Positions 12,401 through 24,400 of a stretch of 25,000 bases of DNA are shown here, in pieces (within the stretch, counting starts at the first letter, position 1; every line of letters starts with the position of its first letter). A program made the translations under genes and the position numbers. Location of the stretch: contig RPFO01000106.1 of assembly GCA_009746045.1 (NCBI GenBank), positions 788,513 to 813,512 of the forward strand, given 5' to 3'. The DNA is from Mesostigma viride (taxonomy: Eukaryota > Streptophyta > Mesostigmatophyceae > Mesostigmatales > Mesostigmataceae). Under the pieces are notes generated by a model, which worked only from the letters and a program-made list of their open reading frames with translations, ran no database searches and had not been told where the DNA came from.

Positions 12401-15400
12401 GACTAGGTAAAACACGGTATTCACAGGAGTAGAAGAGCAGGGCCTGTATGACTGTGTGACCACGCCAAGCTCACCTGCTCCAGGCCGCCCAGGCACCACA
12501 GGGTGGGCGACGCAGGCGACGGCATCAGCAGCTGAAGCTCCGACGTGTAGAGGGGAAGCACCAGCTTGGTGGCGTCACCCAGGGAGGAATCTATTTGAGG
12601 AAGAGGGAACATGCCACGCACATGAATAACGCCAAAGCACAAGGGCATAGTTGACTATACATAGCGTATTCAAGGACGGAAAAATATAGTATAAAAGCCT
12701 AGGGGCACCCGCAGGGAATTCTCATCCCGTTTTTCTTATCAGCACTCTTGCTTGCAAGTACTCTGACCGTCGTTGTTTGCTGGTAGCATACGGCACACCC
12801 AGGGCATCCTGCACGCAAGCTCAGCGGCCACAGCTGCCGCAGCAGATGCCAAGGAGACCTATGTGTCCATGCAGGGACCGACATAGGGGAATGTGCATCA
12901 TCATCATCCTGCATCAGGGAGACACGTGCTGCCACGCTTCACCATGCAGGGCTACACACCGACATGCATGTGCGCGTGCACACACTAGCATAAGCTGGTG
13001 CACACTAGCACAACAGCACACGCAAGCAGATACACAGGGGCTCAGGCACTGAGACTCGCACAGGTGCAACCTAGGGCTTTGGATTCTGAAAATGCTGACA
13101 CACGTGACATCTCGTTCACACATGCAAGCGCACCCACCTGCCCCCTCGGGCGCCTCCCAGCCCACCAGCACCAGCAGCAGCACCATGGACAGCAGCGCCT
13201 TGCCCGGCGGTGCGAGCGATGGCATGAGCTGGCAGCATAAGGGCAGCAGCGTTGGCAGGTCCTGGGAGATGTTCCGCGCCAGCTGGGCGACGACCTCGGC
13301 ATTAATTCTTGCGCACTCCGCAAGCTGGGGGAGGCGGTCACCGCGCACCCAGAATCCCACCAACCGAATACCAACAGGTAGCAGCAGAGGGGAAAAAGCA
13401 TGAGACATGGTCGAACAAGTTCAACTAAAAAAGTATGCTCCGTGCTGGCCTGCCCCGCCCAGCCCCCGCCCGCCAATCTTCTTGCCCATTCTGTGACTCC
13501 CTTCCCACGCACCGGCACGACTGTCCGCTGCATCCCACACACATTCCATCACTGCACCAGCCTTCTTACCTAAGGGAATTCAACTAAATGCCCTATCTTA
13601 GCTCATTAATGAAGTCACGTCAGTAGAGGGCTTTCCCTACACCTTCCACTGAAACCTGGACATTTCCTCTTTGCCTCCCCCAAAGGCGCGCCCGTTTGCT
13701 AGAAAAGCATATTAGCACAGACTGGACCCTGCAACTGGCCCCACTTGCCCCCAGCAAGAACACTATTAACCTCCGCATGTGCCACCAAGAACAGCACGGC
13801 CAAGGCCAAACATGTCCCTACTCTCAATACGGTGGATAGCCACAAATGACAGCATGTGCCATCAAAGATAGCACAGCCAAGGGCAAACAGTTCTCTAGTC
13901 CGAACAAGGTAGATCATTCACTCAGAAGTACAGCAGACAGGAGCAGATACAGAGCCCTCCCTGGGTCCTCACACGCCCAGCCCACACCAATCATGCCTGG
14001 AAGCGCCATTCTTGCAGGAGCACACTTCCTAAGTGCCCAGTCATTCTCAAGCTGGAGTATGCTGAGTTGTAATCACGTAAGTGTCACTCACCACTTGGGC
14101 TTTGTCGCCCCCTCCATCACCCTTCTCCTTGCCCTTGCCCTTCCCCTTGCCTTTGTCCTTCTCGCCCTTGCCCATCTCAGTGACGTCTGCCAGCCCCGCA
14201 ATGTCACCCAGGCCCGCCACCAGGGGATGGTCCAGCTGGGACAGCAGCTGCAGGGCCTCCGCGTTGGTCTTGCGAGACTGCCGATTAAAAGTTTATACCA
14301 ACACATCGCGCACACATGAGTGCCATGCGTCAGGGAACAGGGCAGGCAAGAAAAAAGGGGGCCGGGGTACGGTGGTGACTGTTGCACAAAACAACACATG
14401 CCAGCCCTTTGCTCAAATCCCGAGAAGTCATGCTCTGCACAACTCAGGGGAGGCAGCGTGCTTACTACACAATCTTGTCCGCTTAACCTCAGCATAAAGA
14501 AACCATTACACGCCTCATACGAACTAAATGCGCTTGCGCTTACAATATCCGGGTCGATTGGATTTCAAACAATACACCTGCACTGGATCCCATTACACGC
14601 TTCCTGCTCCCGTCACACAGCTCCACCTATACCATGGCCAGGCTCAGATTCAGCCACCAAACCTTCCCCCCTCATCTTGGCCATTGGTTGGTTGGCTATC
14701 CAGGATTCAACCAAAAAGCTCCCAATCTCGTCTTCTCGGCCATGGTAGTTCAAAAACAGCCACCTAAGTGTCCCCACCTAAACTTGCCCATGTGGTTCGG
14801 ACTTCAACACCCGGTATTTTTCCCAGCTCACCTTGGCCATGTTGGTTTACGACCCAACCAAAGGGCGCCCATTCCCCCCTAACCCTGGCAATGTAGCCCC
14901 CATCGCCCTCACCTTGGCCAGCAGCAGCGCGTGGTTGAGTGACAGCGCGAGCACTTGGTGCAGGTAGCTCGGGTGGCGCGCCGCAAACGCGGATGCCAGG
15001 AGCTGGAGCGCACGGCGCACCAGGCGGCGCGAACCCCCCAGGACAAGCCGCTCCAGGGAGGGGAAGAGCAGGTGCGTGGGCGTGCAGTCCACCAGCCAGG
15101 GGTGCCGGAGGGCAGCATCGGCCACATCGGCGTTATCATCCTGAAGCCGGCGGATGAGCGCCGATGGCAGGAACTGGCGCATCTGCGCTCGCGTGCACAA
15201 AAGGCATCAGGGCAACAGCGCAAAGACTTTGAATTTGTCAAGAAGGGAGCCCAATCATACATCGTGCACGGCCCGGCAACGGTAAAATTGGCACACCTCC
15301 GCTTGGATGGAGACGCGCCACAACAAGGCGCAAAGACACAGGATCCGGGACATGAGGCCCTTGGGAATAATTCATGCACCAGTCGGAGCGGACAACGGGT

Positions 15401-18400
15401 GCATCTGTGATGATGGCACCGTAGGCACAAGGACATGGGCGCAAATATGCGGAACCAGTGCGCCAAAAGGCACGAGGGCGAGGGCACAAACACGCGGAAC
15501 TACGAAAGGAGCTCAAGCATACATCATGCGCAAGCTGGAAAAAGGTGAAGCTGGCACATGTGAGCTTGCGAATCTAAAAGCACACACATAAAAAGGCAAA
15601 CATAAAACACACACAAAGACACGACAATTGGTAAGAGAGACCCTTGGGCATGTTTCATCCACCAGTCAGCGAAAAAAATTGGTGCACCTTCACTTGCGTA
15701 GAAGGCACACAAGTTGATGCTCGAAAGTGCTGGTACTGCCCTGGCACTATTACTGTCCCTGTGCACTCTTTGCCTTTGTGCAAGACTGACCCTGCGCAGG
15801 ATTTGCCCCAGTGTGTAACTGCCCCTGTGTCAACCACCACAGGGCCAGGCAGGGCAAAGTTGGGGGACTTGCCTCCTCGTTATCCGACCAGCTGCCCCCT
15901 TGCTCGCCCTCTTCCTCCGCCATGGATGCCAGCCGGGATAAGGCCAGCGCCCGCACCTTGGGCTGCAAAGCGTGCACGCAAGTCCCAGACCGATGGACAA
16001 TGCATGCAAGCAAGGTGACATGCTCAGGCTCAACAACAACCAAAAGGTACAGATAGAAAGAGGGAATGCAGACAGTGACAGTCCGTCGGCACCACGCATG
16101 GGTTTGCAGAAAGCACCGCCGTCATATTCTTCGTACCAGTCCTTGGCTCTGCGGAGAGCTGTCCAATAGGGGCTGTACATGAACCACGATGGCCAAGATG
16201 GCATGGGGTGCCATGTGCCTACTCGATGCCAATGCCATCGCTGCCATCTCCCTTCCTTTCCTTCATGCCACACACCCATCCTACTAGACCCACCCTACAA
16301 ACGCATGCGGCTCCATGCTGCTGTCGTTTTTAAGGGTAAATCCTGTTCCATGTCACTGTCTGCATCCTTCTCACGTGCCTGCCCCGATTCCGCTGCTCCT
16401 CCCAACACCTGACTCGCAACTAATCTGCAAGACCTTACTCGCACCTATCGGCAAGACCTGACTCGCAACTAATCTGCAAGACCTTACTCGCACCTATCGG
16501 CAAGACCTTACTCGCACCTATCGGCAAGACCTTACTCGCACCTATCGGCAAGACCTGACTCGCACCTATCGGCAAGACCTTACTCGCACCTATCGGCAAG
16601 ACCTGACTCGCACCTATCGGCAAGACCTTACTCGCACCTATCGGCAAGACCTTACTCGCACCTATCGGCAAGACCTGACTCGCAACTATCGGCAAGACCT
16701 TACTCGCACCTATCGGCAAGACCTTACTCGCACCTACCGGCAAGAGAGCCGACACGGAATTTCATTCCAAGGCGCCCTACTTCAAACAAAACCCACTTTT
16801 CGCTAATGCTTACATCCGGGTGGTCCACCGACGAGAGCAGGCTCCCGTTGGCCTCCCGCAGCGGCGCGCGCAGGCTGCTCTTGAACGTGCGCTCAAGGAA
16901 GGACACCAGGCCCTCGTCCGGCGCCGCGTCCTCGGGGGCCTCGCCCGACTGGAACCGAGGGGCCAAGCCATGGAAAACAAAGGGAATGAGCCAAGCCATG
17001 GAAACATAGGGAACAAGCCAAGCCATGCAAACAAAGGAGACGAGCCAAGCCATGCAAACAAAGGGAATGAACCAAGCCATAAAGGGAACGAGCCAAGCCA
17101 TGGAAAACAAAGTCAGGTAAACAGGTTGGGCAACCGCATCGGAGAACAAAATGGGCGAACCACATTGGGGAATCAGAGAGGGCAACCAGATCGGGGAGCC
17201 ACATGGTATTTTTCGCAAGGGGGGGTGGTCTCTGAGGTCACACAGGGGGGTGGTCTCTGAGGTCACATAAAGGGGTGGTCTCTGAGGTCACATGGGGGGA
17301 GGTTCTCTGAGATCACATAGGGGGGTGGTCTCTGAGGTCACATGGGGGGGTGGTCTCTGAGGTCACCAATGGGGGTGGCCTCTGAGGTCACACAGGGGGA
17401 TGATTCAAAGTGGAAATGTCAAGCGGAAGGCAACGCACCGCCTGGCTGTCGCCACCCGCGCTCGCACCACGCGTCAGCAGCGCGTTGACCGCCATGTCCA
17501 GCTCCCGCGCGTACGTGCGGTCCATCAGCTTGAGCGCCTCATGGACTGCCGAGCCTGTACCAAACAAGGCAGGTGGGATGACACACAGCGCAGGTGAAAT
17601 GACAGATGTGTCCGCACAAAAAAAACACGCGGTAAGGCTTAGTCCCCACCGTGCAACAGAGCGCTAAAAAAGCGCATGTGGAGTGATGCATGACAAAACA
17701 CAGTTGCCGGCCAAAACACAGAAAAAGGCATGGGCCGCTTCTTAAGGCCATCGCCACCACATTTCCCCTGCTCAACTACTCCTAGAGCACCCACGGCCCT
17801 CGTCTCCATCCAGCAAACAAACTCGGCGGTCCGCACACTCAAACGAGGATGGCAACCGGGTCAACAAGGATTGTGAAAATGTCGGGGGACGAGGAGAAGA
17901 GGCAGCTCAAGCGGATGCATGGCCTGTCAAGATGTGGCAGTTTCAACGCCACCGACGACGACGTCATTATAAAACTTCCAACCGCAGGCACCCAAATTGG
18001 GCACCAAACAAAAGGCAGCGTTCTCTGGCGAGAGAATGATAGCAACGAAGATAGATATGGGTGTTAGAAAGCAGGCCTTCACCCGTGCATGCTGCTTATG
18101 GCTTGCTGGGGAACTCCTGACGGGGACGCACCCGCTTCTTCTCCCTGTGAGATGCGCAGAAGGTCGGACGCAAGGCGCGTGGCCAGCTGTCCGCCCAGCG
18201 GGACTGTGCTGATGACGTCTGCCAGCACGGCTGCGCATTCCTCGGATGTAGAGCTGCTCGGCACAGGAGGCAAGTCAACGCAGGAGGCACGCGCAAGTCC
18301 ACCGCGGAGAGCAAGTCAGGGCGCGAGGGCGTTGGCCGGACAGCAAGCTGGCCATACCAAACCTTCGTCCAACGAACTAGTCGATGCCTCTATGGCCCAT

Positions 18401-21400
18401 CCACAGAGAGGCCAGGGTATTGACCACACGATGATCGCATTCAGAGTACGAAATAAGAACTGCACATGGCCTTCTTGCCAGCAGAACAAGCCTAGCGTTC
18501 CAGATGGCAGCGGCCATGTTTCCGGTTGTCCTCGGAATGCTCTTGGGGCATGCTGTCTGGACAATCACCGTATGATTCTAGTATCCTGATATCGAAACAG
18601 CTCAATACCACATTCATCAAAAGAGGGGGTGTAGCACTGCTTGCCCACTCACCAGTGGCGGACGAGGTAGGTACACAGCAGCGACAGCAGGCCCGCCACC
18701 TCGTACTTCTGCCCCAGCCGTGCCAGGATGTCCGCCAACCCGCTGCATGAAACGGAATGCAACAGTTTGCAATAGCTCCATCAGCTTGCCCAGTGTTGCC
18801 GGGCCGTTCAGCATTTCTTATGGGTCAGAACCGCAGCCATGCCCACGTGCTAAAAGGCTTTGCTGGGGTGCCATGTTGCCAACAACATGCACACGGACTG
18901 CGGTGGGGGAGAACCAATAGATGAGATACCCAGGAGCAGCAGCAGGCAACACAACCCAAATCGCGTTTTAAAATACAAGGCGAGCACCAGTATCGCAGAT
19001 ATTCTGGGCAAGTATGTATACTATAAGGCCAGTATGTGTACTAATACCACTAGAATATATTTAATATTATGGGCCAGGAAAATGACACACAAGCACAGCA
19101 CACGGGATATACAGCTAAAAATACACTACTAGTAGTTTGAATAATAAAACGAATAAGTAATGCTTCCAGGGGACCAAGCGTTCTCTCAACCACCAACTCA
19201 ATCAACTACATACGTTATCGAAACGCCAAACCTTCCCCATTACCGCTCACACCCCCTCCCAAGACATGAAAGCCTTACCACCGCCTCTCAGGCTCCCCCA
19301 CGCACCTGCAGCCCACGAGCCGCTTGAGGCATGCCTTGGGCAACTGCTGCATCTTCTGTGTCTGTTCCACACAGCCCGATGCCGCCCAAGCCGCCCATGG
19401 CCCAGTAACAGTAAACAACGGTGACACGATACAACAGCAACGTCAGCACCCGCCAAGAAAATTGCAAGGGGATGTGGATGCAAGTGGATGGGTTAGCCAA
19501 GCGCACGGGGCACACAGACACGGCAGTACCCACGGATCGCAGACAAGGATGACAAGCGGGACATTGGAGATGCAAAGGGCTGCTGGAATGCCAAAATAGA
19601 CATCTGCTCATCTGCAAATGAGAAACGAACGATGGGGTGGGGTGGGTGGGGGTGAGGACCCGACTACAGGTTCGACAAAACTGACTGTATGCAATTACTA
19701 TTTTATTGGAACTTTGGACTACGTCTATGCAAATAATGACCGAGAAAGACGTCATTCTGCACACGCCACCCCAGCCACAACTCGGCGCAATGACCCCCAG
19801 GCAGCAACCTAGTGCCACCCTGAAGCAGCCCGGCCCATCCTGGCATACCTGGCACAGCAGCACAAGGCTCATGACTGCCTCGGTGGCGAGCCGGCGGGTC
19901 GCCAGCTTGGCCAGCAGGGTGGCAAGGGAGGCTTGCACCTCCTGGGAGAGCGGCGTGGTGTTGGACAGCTGAGCGATGATGAGGAGCGTCGCCGACTGGT
20001 GCCATCCGGCGGCCGTCCATTTGTTCATTTGTGAGTAGTCGGCGATGCCGGGACCATCCAGCAACAGGCAGCCAACACGCAGACAAAAGGAGTCCACGGA
20101 CAGGTGATATCAGTGAAAGGGAGAAACGGCCAGGAGCCACATGGATGCGGAGGAACGACTCATGCCTCTGTCATCACTATAACATGGGGCATACAGTGCT
20201 TCTGAGGGTACTTGCCCTGTGAGGCCATAGTACCACACCCATCCTATGCAATATGCATTGTGCAGGAGCGGGCGCCCACGTAAAGGGCCGAGCATTCAGG
20301 AGCGGGCGCCTAGGTACATGGCCACTAAACAACGGCGTGACCTCTCGTGGCTCGCAGGTGTGCCCACAACGCAAAAGTGAGACATGCATGCGCGAACCAT
20401 CCTTTGCACATGATAGTCCTACGCATTATTGAGATAAGCGCATGCTCTCAGGAAGAAAGCGCGAGACGAAAACGAGGTGCCAGACTGTCCAGAAAGCAGA
20501 TAATGCGCTGGCAAACACGCGGGATCACGCGCCACACGTTGTGTAGCCGCTTTGCAAGGCCAGCCACCTCACATAGCTATCTGCTGGCGGACGCTATCCA
20601 CTTCCCACCCTCACTGCCACCATCGCTGCCCAACCCATCACCTCTGAACCAATCACCCTTAAGCCATCCTTACAACTCCCTAAGCCACCCCCCTGCGTTC
20701 AGAGCTTTAGGGCCTAGAGAGGCAATGGTCTGGGATGGAAGAATCCGAGCCCATTTCCCGTATTGTATTCAACTAATGAGCTCCCCTCGACCTGCCCTTT
20801 GCCCCATCACCCAACTTACGATGTACTCGTTGGAGACGCCCTTGTCGCTGAGGCCGTCCACCAGATAGGGCAGCAGGTGGCGGAGCATCTCGTCGGGCAC
20901 CTCGGTGCACGCTGCTAGCGTCTCCATCACGACCACCGAGTAGAGGCCGATGGCCTTGGGCAGCCGCGTCTTTGTCGTGGCCACGCCTTTGGCCTGCAAA
21001 GTGGACCATTAGGAGGCGGGTAAGGGAGGAATAGAAGGGAACCAATAGAAGGGGACCAATAGAAGGGAGGAATAGAAGGGAGGAATAGAAGGGAGGAATA
21101 GAAGGGAGGAATAGAAGGGAGGAATAGAAGGGAGGAATAGAAGGGAGGAATAGAAGGGAGGAATAGAAGGGAGGAATAGAAGGGGATCAAGGGAGGAGAG
21201 GACGTGAGGGGAGGGCCTAGGGGGCAGGCTAGTCCAGATCGGGTGATGGCGTCAGCAACTTCAAGATATCCTCCGCAGAAAAAAGAAAAAGTCAGGGCAT
21301 GCCCCATGCATGCAGGCAGGCAGGCAGGCACAGTAATGCAGGCGTGCCAGTTCGAGGCACTGCCGCGCTCGCCCTCACCCGAGCCATGTTCAAACAGGCA

Positions 21401-24400
21401 TGGCTACTTGACTAGCCTTCCACTTGCGGCTGAAAAAGGGTTAATACAACGCAAATCAAGGGGCCCCTTAACATGGCGTGCCAGGTAGGGAATATGTCCT
21501 CAACACCAGGACTAAGCATCCATTTTTCAAGCTGGCAATAACAATGCTTTACTTGAACCAGGGCGCTTTCACTCCCTAACCGATTTCTTTATACGCGGAC
21601 ACCACTAGGGGGGTTGAAATCCAATGGCAAACTGCTCATCACAACCGCTTATGTGGATGCATCCAAGCTCCACTGAGCTCCTGGCCATCTCACCCCAGAG
21701 AACATCGGATAACTTTAGCGCTTCAAGGCCAGCAGAAACTGTAAACCGCTCCAAGGCCAACAGAAACAGTTCACTGCGAGAATAAAGTGGCATGTGGAGG
21801 ACTCTTCCAGAGGAATGAAAGGATACTTCAAGGGAAGAAAACATAGTATGGTGTAAAGGAAAGAAGTATGATGAAAAGTATGATGGAAAGTATGATGGAA
21901 AGTATGATGAAAAGCATGATGAAAAGGCACTCACAGCCTCACAGATGGCGTCAAGCACCGCCAAGTCGTGCGTGCAGCGCTGCACCAGCAGGGGCCGCGG
22001 CATAACGCCTCCGCCCTTCTGCATGCCCTCCAGCCACTCCCACCGCGTCTTCCTGAGGAACGGAGCAGTGCAGTAGATCAAGTCCGTGTGCATGGTTGTC
22101 TTTGTCATCATGCGTACGCAAAAGGCATTAGAAAAAAACGGTAATGCTGCGATGACATGGGCACCATGAATAGCAAGGGTTGCGGGTACTGCAAGGCCCG
22201 TGGTGGAATCTGCTGAACAAGGCAGACACGTAGGCATGGCAAACAAAAGGAGGACACCATGAATAGCAAGGGTTGCGGGTACTGCAAGGCCCGTGGTGGA
22301 ATCTGCTGAACAAGGCAGACACGTAGGCATGGCAAACAAAAGGAGGACACCATGAATAGCAAGGGTTGCGGGTACTGCAAGGCCCGTGGTGGAATCTGCT
22401 GAACAAGGCAGACACGTAGGCATGGCAAACAAAAGGAGGACACCATGAATAGCAAGGGTTGCGGGTACTGCAAGGTCCGTGGTGGAATCTGCTGAACAAG
22501 GCAGACACGTAGGCATGGCAAACAAAAGGAGGACACCATGAATAGCAAGGGTTGCGGGTACTGCAAGGTCCGTGGTGGAATCTGCTGAACAAGGCAGACA
22601 CGTAGGCATGGCAAACAAAAGGAGGACACCATGAATAGCAAGGGTTGCGGGTACTGCAAGGCCCGTGGTGGAATCTGCTGAACAAGGCAGACACGTAGGC
22701 ATGGCAAACAAAAGGAGGACACCATGAATAGCAAGGGTTGCGGGTACTGCAAGGCCCGTGGTGGAATCTGCTGAACAAGGCAGACACGTAGGCATGGCAA
22801 ACAAAAGGAAGACAGGAGTATACTACTACAAGGTAGACAAGATCGCGGTCCGGACACCCGATGCGACCAGGGCCAACGCCGATCCTTGGCCCTATCCTGA
22901 CGGGCAACAACAAACGAGCTTATGTGGCTACACAGGATGGTGCAGAGGGAGGCACTTTGTAAAATGTGTAGGTTGCGTCATGAGCAGATTGGATCAGTAT
23001 ACGGGCAGCGTGTGAGCGGCCTTGCTAGGGGCCATGCATGCGTGGCAATGGGGTATATGGCGGTGGCCAGGGTGCATGCAAGCCATGCAGCGACCAGCGG
23101 ACCATTCGGACCGATGTCCCATGGCCACCATGAGGCGCCCGTGTGCTGCGCTGCACCCCACTGTTGCGACAGCGTGTACACGGGGACCGCATCTGCGGAT
23201 ATTGTCTGCGCCCATCTCGCTCCGGAACCAGACACGGTCCGACGTAATGTGCCATAGTGTCTACTACGGAGCATAGCGGCCACTACCAGCCCGCATGCTG
23301 CCATTCAACTAATAGCCATGGCCATCGAGAAATTCGAGCAACAAACAGATAGGACACACACAAACATACGCTCACTCACTCACTCACTCACTCAAGTACC
23401 ATACACCCAAGCAACCAGGCCTTCACCTTGGGAGGTTACCACTGCCAGAAACCTGACAATGGCCGCCATGAACAAGTCGCTAGAGCATGATCGGAAACCA
23501 GCCCATTTTTGAAGGGGGTGCCTTGCGAAGCCGTAGCAAGCGGGCACATTGCGGACACTATAATGGGCACATCATGGTCACTATAAGGGGCGCGCGGTCG
23601 TTATTATAATGGGCACATCGCGGTCACTATAGTGGGCACTCACAGCAATGGCCTTGCAAAGCGCTAGTACCACAAACAAGAGCTGCCAGCATGGCGGGGC
23701 CTCAAACCAGCTTGGGGCTCCAACCAGCATACACACGCCAACGCAGTCCACGCCACCGCATGCCACGTACTCAAGCCGCGTGATCTGCACCAGCTTGACG
23801 AAGAGAGCCGTCTCGTGGTAGGGCAGCAGGTGCCGGATGAGAGCATCGGCGTTGAACTTGTAGATCCTGCGGTCCGCCAAGACATGAGAGAGTCAACCAA
23901 CCGGGTGACCATGTCATCAAGTTCGGCGTTCGACAACTACTTGGTTTCATGGGTTGTTAAGCTGGTTGTTGCGCTGAGCGTTGAGCTGATTGATAGGAAC
24001 ATCCTCTTCAGAGGTGCGTCAGCTGCCCACACTTGAGCAGCAAACGCCAATTAGCGCCCCCCGACTATCCCAGACAGTGCACAGGACACTGACAGCACTG
24101 CTAATGGCTCCATCACGGGGAGCATGCTGCTCTTCTTCCCTCTGCCGGGGGGCGGGGGTCAAACCTGGAGCATCATGCCATCAACAATATAAAGCGCTCA
24201 CATATAATGGAATTGCGAGCAGGAGCAACAGCCCCCATCATCTAGGGCAGATGCCGCACACTGTGACATGTTTTCTTGAACGACTACTAGGCACACAACT
24301 TAGTCCCACCCTTGGGACCCCAGCTATTCCACCTCATCGCCTACAACTGTAGGGGAGCACGTATAATTAATTAATTAATTAAACACGTGCTCCTGTCGAG

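Noticed and set aside
20000-20100. Upstream extension of exon 5
   Set aside because: The frame is open, but no acceptor AG lies in 20001-20100 on the transcript strand. The conserved SATLLIIAQL start fits directly after exon 4.
22162-22812. CRISPR-like or spacer-containing repeat array
   Set aside because: Repeats are contiguous with no unique spacers, and the context is a spliced eukaryotic gene. The same holds for the 24-bp array at 16412-16745.
21605-22857. Minus-strand frame of 399 codons with a 31-residue repeat
   Set aside because: It is made by the stop-free 93-bp intronic array and runs across the exon 3 boundary. The repeat is open in three frames, as expected for an array whose unit is a multiple of three.
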